Virus record (IMG/VR): IMGVR_UViG_3300042691_028844
Location: 1 to 64,000 of that record
From: a virus
DNA length: 64,000 bases
Strand: one strand, 5' to 3'
Shown one piece after another: positions 7,994 through 16,693 of the stretch (its first letter is position 1; every line of letters begins with the position of its first letter). Under the pieces are notes generated by a model. The model was not told where the DNA came from, did not search any database, and was given only the letters and a program-made list of their open reading frames with translations. The translations under genes were made by a program, and so were the position numbers.

Positions 7994-8269
7994 ATGTCCG
8001 ACTTAGAGTGGATTACTCCTGAACAAGACTTTCTTCATCAAAGAGTCATGTTGGACGCTAAAGAGTTATCTAAAGACCAGCTGCTTTCTGTGTTTGAGGC
8101 GATGCACAAGCAGCTGCTTGTAAAATCAAATCTCTTTAATCGTATGCTTCGCTGGTGTGCGTCTACTCCGGCTGGCGTGCCTGATCTTGCAGCTTTACTA
8201 AAACCCATAGACGTTGCCCGCCCGTCGTTTGGTGCGGATGGAAGCCAAACCTTTGAGCGTACGCTGTAA
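7994..8269 (+). CDS. nblA: NblA-like phycobilisome degradation protein
   Basis: 91 residues from the ATG at 7994 (MSDLEWITPEQDF). Residues about 5-52 follow the NblA layout: T-x-EQ-x-F start, then xLSxxQ, then xxQLLVKxNLFxxMLxW, which in NblA forms the helical hairpin that binds phycobilisome rods and delivers them to Clp protease. The roughly 40-residue C-terminal extension is not typical of NblA. Cyanophages such as Ma-LMM01 are known to carry nblA. It is the only plus-strand gene in the replication arm and its 3' end overlaps an antisense gene by 107 nt. Confidence 0.65.
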   Translation: MSDLEWITPEQDFLHQRVMLDAKELSKDQLLSVFEAMHKQLLVKSNLFNRMLRWCASTPAGVPDLAALLKPIDVARPSFGADGSQTFERTL

Positions 8270-8579
8270 GCGTTATCTTCTTAGCTGAGCTTGGAAACGC
8301 GACTAAGCTGTGGCCCTCTGGTAGTTCGTCGATTGCTTTCTCCAGGAGTCGGTGTAAAACCATCATGGGTTTCAAGCCTCGACCCTTTCGCTGCGTCCCT
8401 ACCCTTCGAGCTTGTTTGTTTTCTTTGTGTCTATACCAATCATTCTGAGATCGTTTGTTTTTCGATATAGCTAACCCTACGTTCCAGATATCGGGATCTA
8501 GCTTGCTTAGGTATATAGTTACCCACTCTCCATTGACTCTTTGTCGATAAGTTCGTTGTTTCGGGCTGCGGAAGATCAT
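8163..8579 (-). CDS. Hypothetical protein, convergent with the nblA-like gene
   Basis: 138 residues from the ATG at 8579. The C-terminal half (ELPEGHSLVAFPSS...AYAQRFGFHP...RLWVLVK) has a strand-helix-strand pattern reminiscent of GNAT-like phage proteins, though no acetyl-CoA motif is clear. The middle is basic (RRVGTQRKGRGLKP). Its last 107 nt are antisense to the nblA-like gene. The preceding gene ends in an intrinsic terminator just before this start, so it may have its own promoter or depend on read-through. Confidence 0.6.
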   Translation of the reverse strand: MIFRSPKQRTYRQRVNGEWVTIYLSKLDPDIWNVGLAISKNKRSQNDWYRHKENKQARRVGTQRKGRGLKPMMVLHRLLEKAIDELPEGHSLVAFPSSAKKITLTAYAQRFGFHPHQTTGGQRLWVLVKLQDQARQPE

Positions 8580-8583
8580 AGAC

Positions 8584-8609
8584 AAAAAAAGAGGAGGTCT
8601 TTAACCTCC
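8584..8609 (-). terminator. Intrinsic terminator after the gene at 8630-9436
   Basis: On the minus strand GGAGGT pairs with ACCTCC around a short loop and is followed by a run of about seven Ts. It lies 20 nt beyond the stop of the upstream gene, as expected for Rho-independent termination. Confidence 0.75.
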
Positions 8610-8629
8610 CCCGTCCCCTTGCTGTCACC

Positions 8630-9436
8630 TCAAAAGTCTATCCCCAATTCCTTGGCTCGATCCTCATCGACCTCAATTGTCCGGGTTTTCTTCGCGGTTG
8701 CCTGAGGCGGCTCGGCGTTGGCAGAGGCCAAACGAGGGATATCCCCCATTCCCGCCAGTGACGGAGCGGATCCCGTAGGCGGATTCGCCTCTACAAAAGC
8801 CTTTTTGATCGCCGCGTGGTCAGTGCCGAGTGGCAGTTCCACGAGATTGCTTCCAGGAATGTGGGAGCGAAGCGCCGCCGGGAGCATTTCTCCGCCTTTA
8901 TCTTTGAGCCACTCGTTTACATCTGCCAGGAGCTTCTTTTCCTCCGGCGTGGTCGCCGGTCGATCCTTAAACTCCAGTGCGTTGTAGTTAATTTTTGCCC
9001 CGTCTTGACCCGTGTTTGGGTCCCGCTCACTAAAGCTTTTAGTGACAAACTTAGTACTCGTAATAACGCTGGCGCAGTTAATACGGTTGTTGTATAAGTT
9101 TTGGAAGTAGGAGATGAAGTTCTTCTGGCTCGACTTCCCTGAGACGATCGTCGTTGTAACGCACCGGGGAGGCAATAGACGATGTTGAGGAGTTACACCG
9201 ATATACGCGATGCGGAGAAACTCTTCCCCGTTTCGCATACCTAAGTTGCCGAAGAACGGACTGAAGCCCAAAAGAACGAACTCGATCGGTATACCGTTGT
9301 CATTTGAATCCGTGATGGCAGATTCGGAATCAACGTCTGACTTCCAGCGACGGGCTTGAAGGTCGATTCTTAGTGTGTGAGGCGGAACGTTGCAGAGAAT
9401 TTCGTCTGCTTCAAAGTTTCCAGCGATGTAAACCAT
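8630..9436 (-). CDS. Putative ssDNA-binding/recombination-associated protein
   Basis: 268 residues. The N-terminal two thirds is a compact beta-rich domain with RCVTTTIVSGKSSQKNFI and ASVITSTKFV, reminiscent of a cyanobacterial domain of unknown function on mobile elements. A proline/alanine linker follows, then an acidic tail ending RAKELGIDF. A disordered linker and acidic tail ending in phenylalanine is the classic SSB arrangement for recruiting partners. It is next to a clearer OB-fold SSB gene. A role coating or annealing ssDNA is inference. Confidence 0.5.
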   Translation of the reverse strand: MVYIAGNFEADEILCNVPPHTLRIDLQARRWKSDVDSESAITDSNDNGIPIEFVLLGFSPFFGNLGMRNGEEFLRIAYIGVTPQHRLLPPRCVTTTIVSGKSSQKNFISYFQNLYNNRINCASVITSTKFVTKSFSERDPNTGQDGAKINYNALEFKDRPATTPEEKKLLADVNEWLKDKGGEMLPAALRSHIPGSNLVELPLGTDHAAIKKAFVEANPPTGSAPSLAGMGDIPRLASANAEPPQATAKKTRTIEVDEDRAKELGIDF

Positions 9437-9454
9437 AGGAAGTTACCGAGAGAA

Positions 9455-10102
9455 TCAAAGAGAGAAATCAATCGAACCGATAGCGGCGGGAGCTACTTTG
9501 CCCTTTTCAGGGTCAGCAGCTTTTTTCGGTGCAGTCCTAGTAGATTTAGGCAGATAAAGCACCTTATCAACAGTGTAGTTCAGGTAGGTTTTGTCGTCCT
9601 TAGTAGCGCTGGACACTTTGCCCACAGCGATCGTTGGAGTACCGGGCGGCAAATCTGACAGCTGTTTCGACAGTTCGCCAAATGCGCTTAGCTTAAACCA
9701 ATTAGTTTCTTTATCTTCGTTTTGCCAAGCGAGCGAGCGATTCGTTACGGTGGTGTCTTCGAGCTCGACCTCATCTGCTTTGGGGCCCAGTCCCCCCGTG
9801 GCGATAAACAGATTGATCGCTAAAAGATCCTCGTAATTTGTTTTTGGTGTAACTACGAGCATAGGCTGCATAATTAGCAGTCCTTCTGGCGTCGGCTTAG
9901 TGGGACCGATAGCCAAGCAAGTATCGTCAACGTTGAGATCGATTAAGAGCTTGCCGACGTAGTGATCTTTCTGCTGTTTCAGTTGAAGTTTGGTTGGGGA
10001 CTTTCTGTCCGATGCTGGCAGGGATTCAGCGAGGACATTTACGATTCCGTCTTCAACGGAAGCGCTAGCCGTGATTCTGAGGCCCAGAGTAAAAATGTTC
10101 AC
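9455..10102 (-). CDS. ssb: Single-stranded DNA-binding protein (OB-fold)
   Basis: 215 residues from the GTG at 10102, chosen because AGGA lies at a good distance upstream. The frame continues further upstream but would overlap the HTH gene more deeply. The C-terminal half has the OB-fold signature NWFKLSAFGELSKQL...PTIAVGKVSS...LNYTVDKVLYLP, followed by a basic linker and a tail ending AAIGSIDFSL. It should bind ssDNA at the replication fork. The first 38 nt overlap the previous gene. Confidence 0.6.
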   Translation of the reverse strand: MNIFTLGLRITASASVEDGIVNVLAESLPASDRKSPTKLQLKQQKDHYVGKLLIDLNVDDTCLAIGPTKPTPEGLLIMQPMLVVTPKTNYEDLLAINLFIATGGLGPKADEVELEDTTVTNRSLAWQNEDKETNWFKLSAFGELSKQLSDLPPGTPTIAVGKVSSATKDDKTYLNYTVDKVLYLPKSTRTAPKKAADPEKGKVAPAAIGSIDFSL

Positions 10103-10634
10103 GGTGGAGTTTCCTGTAAACTGTTGAGCGGTGTACGTTAAAGGCCTTGGCGATCTGCTCAATGCTGACCCCTTGGCTTGCGTAGGCTAGCAGCATCCGT
10201 GTATCCCCGCCTGTAAACTTTTCGTTTTTTCTCTCTGTGTAGTTAAAGTGATATGGATTTATACACTGTTTGTTGTTGCATATTAGTTTTAGGCTTGAGT
10301 TTTCTCTGGGTATATCCAAGTACCTTAATATTACATTTTTGACGTATAGTCTTTGTTTAAATAAGTAGAGGCACGGGTAACCGTCTGGATCAAACTTACC
10401 TTCCCACTCTGCACAGTCTTTGCGATCGTAATTGCTGGTAGCGAGGTTTTTAAATAAGTCTGATAAGACTGTCGGCTCTGTCTGTTCGTAACCCATCGTG
10501 TATTTATCTACCTGCAGGGCTTTACATATGTCTTGTGCCTGTGCATTCGCATGCCCGCTGTTTAGGGCTTCGATACTTATGTTTACTCTGTTTCGTCCTT
10601 TTAAAAGTTCTAGGGTGTACTGATCTTCCTTCAC
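10065..10634 (-). CDS. HNH-like zinc protein with resolvase-type HTH
   Basis: 189 residues. A zinc/HNH-like knuckle LICNNKQCINPYHFNYTERK lies at about residues 115-135, with C-x4-C and a trailing N-P-x-H typical of phage HNH proteins. The C-terminus is a helix-turn-helix like that of DNA invertases (SIEQIAKAFNVHRSTVYRKL). It could be a homing-type nuclease or a site-specific DNA-binding regulator. Starts overlap by 4 nt with the upstream gene. Confidence 0.65.
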   Translation of the reverse strand: MKEDQYTLELLKGRNRVNISIEALNSGHANAQAQDICKALQVDKYTMGYEQTEPTVLSDLFKNLATSNYDRKDCAEWEGKFDPDGYPCLYLFKQRLYVKNVILRYLDIPRENSSLKLICNNKQCINPYHFNYTERKNEKFTGGDTRMLLAYASQGVSIEQIAKAFNVHRSTVYRKLHREHFYSGPQNHG

Positions 10635-11128
10635 TTGTTCTCAATATAAAATCGTCTGAGAGTGTGCCCTGGCTCGTAAACACGATCTAGAACCTTTGCC
10701 GTCATATTCGCGTCTTCGTACGATCTAAATATTTGAGCTGATTCTTGTTTCTTTGTGTAGGAAACTACTTTGGTTTCGGTGAGGGAGGTTTCGACAAACC
10801 CCCCTTTTCGTCTGACAATGACCCACGCCTCTCTGAACCTCAAGTGGGTTAGCTGCGCCATTTCAGCCTCGGTGTAAAATTTAAGTTTTTGCTCTTTTGC
10901 GATTTTAGGTTTGCTTGTCTTGTCTTTATTTTGTTTCTTAACAGTAGTTTTTAAGTTGTTTGTCTTTTTGAGTCTCCTCGTTTCGTTTGCAGCCTTAAGA
11001 GCACTGGCGAACCCCTCCGTGGTAATCTCCAGCGAATCACCGTCCCAAACAATCCCATGGTAACGGTCGTTTATCTTAAGAACTTGAAGTTCTCTCTCTT
11101 TATCTAGTTTGATTTTTGCTAGTTCCAC
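10631..11128 (-). CDS. Hypothetical basic protein
   Basis: 165 residues with a short N-terminal beta domain (LKINDRYHGIVWDGDSLEI), a lysine-rich linker (KKQNKDKTSKPKIAKEQK) and a C-terminal domain containing REAWVIVRRKGGFVETSL. The charge suggests nucleic-acid binding. It is the first gene after the terminator at 11136-11170 and its stop overlaps the HNH/HTH start by 4 nt, so the two may form an independent transcription unit. Confidence 0.55.
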   Translation of the reverse strand: MELAKIKLDKERELQVLKINDRYHGIVWDGDSLEITTEGFASALKAANETRRLKKTNNLKTTVKKQNKDKTSKPKIAKEQKLKFYTEAEMAQLTHLRFREAWVIVRRKGGFVETSLTETKVVSYTKKQESAQIFRSYEDANMTAKVLDRVYEPGHTLRRFYIENK

Positions 11129-11135
11129 TTAGATA

Positions 11136-11170
11136 CAAAAAATCCACCTGAGTTTACCCCAGATGGATTG
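11136..11170 (-). terminator. Intrinsic terminator after the repeat-rich protein gene
   Basis: On the minus strand AATCCA pairs with TGGATT, extended by CTG/CAG, and is followed by TTTTTTG. It lies about 30 nt beyond the stop at 11197. Confidence 0.7.
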
Positions 11171-11196
11171 AGTTTAGGTGTCTAGCCCTTACCCTG

Positions 11197-12210
11197 TTAT
11201 TTTTTCTTTTTCCCTGAGCTCTTGCTAGGTCCACGGTTTTGAGCCGGAGCCTGTCTTGCCGGAGCCTGTCTTGCCGGAGCCTGTCTTGCCGGAGCCTGTC
11301 TTGCCGGAGCCTGTCTTGCCGGAGCCTGTCTTGCCGGAGCCTGTCTTGCCGGAGCCTGTCTTTGAACGGGGGCCGCTTTTTTGGGGGTCCGGCCAGCAGT
11401 CTGCGTTTTGTACTTAGACACAACCGCTGCCTGTTGTTTTGTTTTACTTGGCTTTACTTGTTCTTTCGCCTTTGTCCGCGCCTTAGGCTGCCCCGTGGGC
11501 ACAGGCTTACCCGCCTTCTGTGCCGCCAGAGACTTAGACAAGAACTTGGAAGCCTTAGAGCCTAAGTAGCCAGAGCCCTTGGATTTAAGTGCCTTATTTA
11601 TTTCCTTCGCACTAACACCCGACGAGAGCATTGAGCGGACCTCGGATTTAGTTACGCGTTTTGTGTTATCTTTGTTCGTTTTAATTGCTGAGCTCAGCAA
11701 TTGTTGCGCTTTAGTTTTCGTTTGTTTTTGTTTTCCTCCGCTCGCCTGTGTCTGCCCTTGCGCAGCGGCTTGTCCGCTTCCTGAGGGCTCCTGCGCATCA
11801 GCGAAGCCTTCATCAAAGTAAGACGGCTGCGCCATCTGCCCGAACAGATCGCTAACGAAGTCTTCATCAAAGTAACCCGGCTGCTCCATCTGCCCCATGT
11901 AGCTGCTCAATGCTTTGTCGAAAGCCCCTTGGAAGTCAAAGGGCTCCGGTGTCGGCGCGGGCGTCGGAGTCGGAGTTGGAGTTGGAGTTGGAGTTGGAGT
12001 TGGAGTTGGAGTCGGGGTCGGAGTCGGCGCAGGGGTCGGTGCGGGCGTCGTTTGCTGCGCTTGATTTAGGGGGACAGCCAGAGACTGGTAGCCGGGAGCT
12101 CTGCCTAAGCGGCCGCCACGGGCGCCTTTTGCGGGAATAAACGCCATGCCTCCAGCGGGCATTCCGGCGAGCAGGGAGGCTTGGGCCATTTGTACACCCG
12201 CGTCAGCCAT
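11197..12210 (-). CDS. Low-complexity protein with PT and QAPAR repeats
   Basis: 337 residues. The order is a glycine/alanine-rich N-terminus, a proline-threonine repeat (about residues 55-88), two similar acidic aromatic segments (GYFDEDF and SYFDEGF), a lysine-rich middle with a possible HTH-like stretch ([22 protein letters not shown]), eight QAPAR-type pentapeptides and a final KKKK. It looks disordered and nucleic-acid binding. It sits between DNA polymerase and the SSB region; a polymerase-associated or chromatin-like role is inference. The repeats probably make its length vary between relatives. Confidence 0.6.
   Translation of the reverse strand: MADAGVQMAQASLLAGMPAGGMAFIPAKGARGGRLGRAPGYQSLAVPLNQAQQTTPAPTPAPTPTPTPTPTPTPTPTPTPTPTPAPTPEPFDFQGAFDKALSSYMGQMEQPGYFDEDFVSDLFGQMAQPSYFDEGFADAQEPSGSGQAAAQGQTQASGGKQKQTKTKAQQLLSSAIKTNKDNTKRVTKSEVRSMLSSGVSAKEINKALKSKGSGYLGSKASKFLSKSLAAQKAGKPVPTGQPKARTKAKEQVKPSKTKQQAAVVSKYKTQTAGRTPKKAAPVQRQAPARQAPARQAPARQAPARQAPARQAPARQAPARQAPAQNRGPSKSSGKKKK
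11243..11361 (-). repeat. 15-bp tandem repeat, about eight copies (QAPAR)
   Basis: The unit gccggagcctgtctt (plus strand) is repeated head to tail with almost no divergence and encodes QAPAR on the minus strand. The near identity suggests recent slippage. Confidence 0.9.
11949..12040 (-). repeat. 6-bp tandem repeat encoding PT dipeptides
   Basis: Runs of ggagtt/ggagtc on the plus strand encode a PTPTPT tract flanked by PAPT variants. The central units are identical, so the tract can expand or contract by slippage without frameshift. Confidence 0.85.
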
Positions 12211-12252
12211 GTGTCTCGAAGCGGTTTTTAATTTTGCTTCTATCAGGATACT

Positions 12253-14157
12253 CTATTTATCTGCCCATGAGTTTCCTGCTTTCGCGTCTGCTTTTGAGGG
12301 AACGTCAACCAGTACAGTCTGAGCCGCCTCGATCATTATCATTTGAAGAACTTCTTTATACATATCCGCCAGCTCCTCTTTTACTTCAAGCACCAGTTCG
12401 TCGTGGATGCACGCTACTAATCTTACTTCGTCGTTAAGGTGGTTATCTAACTCCGCTATAGCTATCTTAAGTATGTCAGCTCCAGACCCTTGGATCAAAG
12501 TGTTTGCGCAGCACATCATTGTTGTGTCGTCGTAGCTGAGCAAACGTCTCCGTCCTACCGCTGTTCTGACGTAAGTCCAACCATCCTGCACCAACGCCGC
12601 TCTCTCCTGGTGCCACGCTCGTAGTCTTGGGTATGCGGCGTGGAATGCCGCGTGGGCAACTTTTGCTTCAGATAAGGAAATAATCTTACCGCTTTGCGCT
12701 GTGTAGGTTTTATATTTTCTATACCCCATACCGTACAGTAGAGCAAAGTTTAGGGTCTTACCTTCCTGCCGTAGTTCATCAGGTACGTCTTTAATATTTA
12801 GTTTGTAAATTAAACTTGCTGTCAGTGTGTGTAAGTCTATATTTCTGTTAAACGCTTCCCGCATTTGAGGGATGTTGATCAGTTGAGCACCTAAACGCAA
12901 CTCAATTTGGGACCAATCGCAGATGACAAGTTTGTACCCTTTATCAGGTACAAAGCAGCTGCGGAAGTCTTTTGAACGTGGAATCTGTTGGATGTTTACC
13001 GAAAATACGCTTTTCTTCTCTCGCGCCTTAGTTTTAGCTGCTCCGCTCGATGTAAATCTTCCTGAGTTAGCCCCTACTTGATTGTATCCTGAGTGTATAC
13101 GGTGAGTTATAGGGTTTACATTATTTAGTAGTTTTTCTACGTGTTCTCTTTCTGTCTGGACTTTCGTCTGCTCTCTGTAAAGAATAATCGTAGGGTCTTG
13201 GCTATCAAATTCCGCTAAAGCAATTTGATTCAAGACGGGTTTGTTTGTGTTTACGTCTACTGGTAAAGATATTCCGCACGCTTGGCACGCTTTAATAACT
13301 TGTTTAGTGCTACCGGGGTTGAATTTTTTCTGCTTCGTTCCCTTCGTAACTCCTATCGCGATCTCCCCGTCCTCTCCACGCGGCAGTTTTTGGTCGTCTG
13401 GGAGCCTCTTGTCTAATGAATACACAAACTCTCTCACTTTCCCCTCTAGCTTCTCTTCAATCTTAAGCTTTAAGGCTTGCAGCTTTTCCAGGTCTACGCC
13501 GAAGCCTGTACTGCACATCTTCGCGACAGGGCGGATGCACTTGCTCTCCATTCCATATATGTGCATAAGGTTCTCCTCTTTAAGCTCACGGATTTGATCT
13601 GCCGCAATGTCAGGCAGGATATCTACGTCCGTGGCGGAGTATTCGATCTGATTTAAGTTCAGCTCGTCTTTTGACCAGTCTGAAACCTGCTGATCCTTTG
13701 CTAGGTCGAGCCCTAAACGCCTCGCGGCCACGGCTTTTAGCGAGCAAGACACATCAGAGAAATACTCTTTACCAATCTTTGGGCTGTACTTCTTTTCTTT
13801 AAATCCTGAGCGTAAGACTCTTTCAGCTATATACGTGTCAAAGATTTTATTTCTGTAGTCAATGCCTAAGTATAGGAGAAACTGTAAATCAAAGTTTGCG
13901 TTGTGTAAGATTAGAAGCTCCCTGCTTTCAATAAGCTCTTTGAGCCTTGCCGTTACTTTTGTTTTGAATAGGTCAAAGACGTAGATGTCTCGATTTTTGT
14001 TCCCCGGCGTGGTTTCGCATAGCTGCACTAAACGAGGCTCTGCGATTCGAGGCTGTAATCCTGTTGTTTCTGTATCGAGACACAGTTTACTGACCGCTTC
14101 TAAAGCTTTGATTGCATCTGCAGCTTTTTGGTCTGTGTCTAAGTAAAATACGTTCAT
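12253..14157 (-). CDS. polA: DNA polymerase, family A (Pol I-like)
   Basis: 634 residues. A DnaQ-type 3'-5' exonuclease fills the N-terminus (LDTETTG near residue 30, then LLILHNANFDLQFL and EYSATDVDILPDI). The polymerase motifs follow in order: motif A DWSQIELRLGAQL near 410, motif B RQEGKTLNFALLYGMGY near 465, and motif C IHDELVLEV near 585. No 5'-nuclease domain is present, as in phage Pol I enzymes. It should be the replicative polymerase with the D5 primase-helicase and SSB in the same arm. A terminator lies just before its start. Confidence 0.95.
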   Translation of the reverse strand: MNVFYLDTDQKAADAIKALEAVSKLCLDTETTGLQPRIAEPRLVQLCETTPGNKNRDIYVFDLFKTKVTARLKELIESRELLILHNANFDLQFLLYLGIDYRNKIFDTYIAERVLRSGFKEKKYSPKIGKEYFSDVSCSLKAVAARRLGLDLAKDQQVSDWSKDELNLNQIEYSATDVDILPDIAADQIRELKEENLMHIYGMESKCIRPVAKMCSTGFGVDLEKLQALKLKIEEKLEGKVREFVYSLDKRLPDDQKLPRGEDGEIAIGVTKGTKQKKFNPGSTKQVIKACQACGISLPVDVNTNKPVLNQIALAEFDSQDPTIILYREQTKVQTEREHVEKLLNNVNPITHRIHSGYNQVGANSGRFTSSGAAKTKAREKKSVFSVNIQQIPRSKDFRSCFVPDKGYKLVICDWSQIELRLGAQLINIPQMREAFNRNIDLHTLTASLIYKLNIKDVPDELRQEGKTLNFALLYGMGYRKYKTYTAQSGKIISLSEAKVAHAAFHAAYPRLRAWHQERAALVQDGWTYVRTAVGRRRLLSYDDTTMMCCANTLIQGSGADILKIAIAELDNHLNDEVRLVACIHDELVLEVKEELADMYKEVLQMIMIEAAQTVLVDVPSKADAKAGNSWADK

Positions 14158-14160
14158 GAG

Positions 14161-14188
14161 AAAAAAGGCCCAGTTTTTGCTGGACCTT
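14161..14188 (-). terminator. Intrinsic terminator between the gene at 14217 and polA
   Basis: On the minus strand GGTCCAG pairs with CTGGGCC around an A-rich loop, followed by TTTTTT, immediately upstream of the polA ATG. Confidence 0.75.
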
Positions 14189-14216
14189 GATGATAGTGCT
14201 TTTTGCTTTAGTCGTT

Positions 14217-15026
14217 TCAGTTGAGGCGGCTTAAGAAGTAAGTGTTTACCAGTTCGATTGAATCACCCCATTTACTGAAAACTTTTGTACCGAACTCTGT
14301 CGAGCTCAGTTTGTAGTACTTGCGTTGGGTTGCGGCCGCTCTTGAGTTATTTTCCCCGTCTTCTGACCCGTACGAAATGCAGGTTTCGATGTCGATAAGA
14401 CCGTGCTCCTTAGCCCACATCATCCCTTCGCGAGCACAAATGTAAATAGCGGAAGAGGGGTACGTTCTTTCTGTAGTATTTTTTGCGCTTCGGACGGGAG
14501 TCCAGACCGCACCAACGTTCGTGTCGTCCTGTTTAAATCCCTTGAACAGAATCGATTCTTCTGGCATATCGAATCTGTGCCACGCTAAATTTACGTAATC
14601 AATACAGATCTCCTTAAGAGTCACGCCGGGATGGAATCTCTCGTTCAACGCATACACAAGTAGCGCAACTCCCACTGACCAGTATGCACTATTAGTGCAG
14701 ACAGCCGAGATTACTGTATCTTCGTTTAGTTGGTCCGCATTAATTCTGTGCGATACTCTTGGACGCACGTATTTCTTTGGCTTGCTCGTCTCAGGGAGCT
14801 CCCCCGTGGCAACAGAGATCTTCCAAGCCAAGGTTGCCAAATCTTGGTTCTGCGAGGCGACTGCTTGCATGAACAAATCCTTCGTATTCAGTTTCTTTAA
14901 ATTGAATACTTTAGTTAGCTCGATCTGAGGAATTTCATCTTCAGCGAACTTGGAAGCCTTGAGCAATGCCAGAGCTTCCTTGTCTGTAACAGGCTGCTCA
15001 TTCAGGGTGAATTGAAAAGAAGTCAT
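14217..15026 (-). CDS. Hypothetical protein next to the MoxR/VWA cassette
   Basis: 269 residues from the ATG at 15026 (MTSFQFTLNEQPVTDKEALALL); the frame extends to 15125. The N-terminus resembles that of the neighbouring VWA protein (NEFVLLLNDEPLTLACSAIADFL), suggesting a shared docking element. The rest is an alpha/beta protein with no motif I recognise. It ends at a terminator and is probably the last gene of the MoxR/VWA operon. Confidence 0.6.
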   Translation of the reverse strand: MTSFQFTLNEQPVTDKEALALLKASKFAEDEIPQIELTKVFNLKKLNTKDLFMQAVASQNQDLATLAWKISVATGELPETSKPKKYVRPRVSHRINADQLNEDTVISAVCTNSAYWSVGVALLVYALNERFHPGVTLKEICIDYVNLAWHRFDMPEESILFKGFKQDDTNVGAVWTPVRSAKNTTERTYPSSAIYICAREGMMWAKEHGLIDIETCISYGSEDGENNSRAAATQRKYYKLSSTEFGTKVFSKWGDSIELVNTYFLSRLN

Positions 15027-15056
15027 CTGTCTAGGTTGGGTTTTCTTTTCAAGGCT

Positions 15057-15067
15057 GACACAGTGTC
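15057..15067. promoter_or_regulatory. 11-bp palindrome upstream of the gene at 14217-15026
   Basis: GACACAGTGTC is a perfect inverted repeat 31 bp upstream of the chosen start. On the same strand a TTGACA hexamer lies further upstream. It could be an operator or a chance palindrome. Confidence 0.25.
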
Positions 15068-15144
15068 GTGTCGCCTTGGTTTGCACGTTAGCACCTGTGT
15101 CAACCCTTGGCCATTGCTCGCTCACTTCGTCCGCTCCTCCGGAT

Positions 15145-16689
15145 TCAACGGAAGCACTTCTGCACAGCGTCTATGGCGTCGGCTTGTTTGCTTGTATCGA
15201 CAGAGTAGACTTCATCGCTAAACCGGAAGCACACTTTGGGAACGAGTGCGGTGAGGCAGACTGTCGACCATTGAAGGCCCGTCTCGGTTTTGAGGGCATC
15301 AAGCCGGCGGATGACGGGATCCGACACTTCAGAGTGCCCATCCGTAATCATCAGAACGTCAGCCTTATCTTTGAGTTCGGCGTTGGTCCCCGCGTGGGCG
15401 ATTACTGAGTTGAAGGCAGTGCCTCCTCCTAAATGCCATCGCCCGATAAAGTCAAGCAATTCACGGTTATCTCGTCTGCTCTTGTCGAGCACTACAGTCT
15501 CTGTAACCTGTGTATCAAACAGATTAATTTGAACAGTCCTCTTTTCTTTAAGTCCTTCTTCTGCGAGCATAAAGGCAATAGCCTTACTCCAGATTTCTTG
15601 TTCGCCTCGCATAGAGCCGGATACGTCGATGTACATGACAATTGGACCTTTACCGATGTCCTTTCTGTCTGCCTCGTAGTCTTTCGTGAGGATGGTCTTT
15701 TGAGTGTACTTGAGGGCAAACAATGCCCGTCCTTTATCTGTTCCAGCTAGCGCCAGTTCAGTTGAGAACGCTTTAGTAATATCGTTACTGAATCGTGCTC
15801 CTGTGATTGCAGCGTATTTTGCTTGATCTTTACGAGCACGCTTTCTCTCGATCCATACTCTCCTCATAGCACCTAATTTAGACGCCAGTTGTTTAAGCTC
15901 ACGGTTGTTCTTAAGTCTATTAGCTAAGGCACGCTTCTCTTGTAGGTTGCCACAGTCCCGGCCGATACCTTTTTCGGTCCCCCATAAGGTCGAAAGCTGC
16001 TCATTGGTTTCATCGCTTTCCTTGATTGTCTTGTCGACGACGCTACTAATGTGAGGTTGTACAAGATCTTTGAGTTGTTGAATAGCTTCGTTGATTGCCT
16101 GCACCATGGCCTTACCCTGTGCGCGAGCTTTCTGAGCCTCTTTCGTGTCGCCCTGGCCCATTGCCTGTTTGTATTTCTCCCGCAGTTTCTCTAAGCCCTC
16201 GCCCCCGTGGACAAGAAGTTTAATATCTACCGCAGCATTATTGATTGCCTCTTCAATAACTTCAGATAGTTTGTTGAGAATGCTGATCGCATTGTTACCT
16301 GAGTTAAATTGATTGCCTGTGCAGCGAATCAAAAGATCGGGCCATGCTGCTGCTTCGGTGAGATCAGACATAACTGCCCACCAGAATCCATTCTCCGGTT
16401 TATATCCCGAAGGCATTGCAGGTGTCTCACCGTCGTACAACTTTCGGTAATACTCTTCATACTCATCGAAGGACACCAACCACGCGACGTTATCAGCTGT
16501 GTATAAGCGATCGAAGATCTCTTTGCCGAAGCGTGATAGTTGTTTGATGTTGTGTGTCTCTATGAGATACTTGACGGAAGGTCGTGCGTCTCGGATAAAG
16601 TCACTCCACAGGAAATCTGCAATCGCAGAGCAGGCAAGGGTTAGGGGCTCGTCGTTGAGGAGCAGAACAAACTCGTTTTTGGTTTCCAT
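15145..16689 (-). CDS. VWA-domain protein (CoxE/CobT-like), MoxR partner
   Basis: 514 residues. The first about 340 are helical and charged. The C-terminal part is a von Willebrand factor A domain with an intact MIDAS: MYIDVSGSM (D-x-S-x-S), GGGTAF supplying the threonine, and MITDGHSE supplying the aspartate. In MoxR systems such proteins act with the AAA+ ATPase as chaperone or metal-insertion machines. The gene is 4 nt from the MoxR gene. CobT of cobaltochelatase is a structural relative, but the chelatase role is not implied. Confidence 0.8.
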   Translation of the reverse strand: METKNEFVLLLNDEPLTLACSAIADFLWSDFIRDARPSVKYLIETHNIKQLSRFGKEIFDRLYTADNVAWLVSFDEYEEYYRKLYDGETPAMPSGYKPENGFWWAVMSDLTEAAAWPDLLIRCTGNQFNSGNNAISILNKLSEVIEEAINNAAVDIKLLVHGGEGLEKLREKYKQAMGQGDTKEAQKARAQGKAMVQAINEAIQQLKDLVQPHISSVVDKTIKESDETNEQLSTLWGTEKGIGRDCGNLQEKRALANRLKNNRELKQLASKLGAMRRVWIERKRARKDQAKYAAITGARFSNDITKAFSTELALAGTDKGRALFALKYTQKTILTKDYEADRKDIGKGPIVMYIDVSGSMRGEQEIWSKAIAFMLAEEGLKEKRTVQINLFDTQVTETVVLDKSRRDNRELLDFIGRWHLGGGTAFNSVIAHAGTNAELKDKADVLMITDGHSEVSDPVIRRLDALKTETGLQWSTVCLTALVPKVCFRFSDEVYSVDTSKQADAIDAVQKCFR

Positions 16690-16693
16690 GGTC

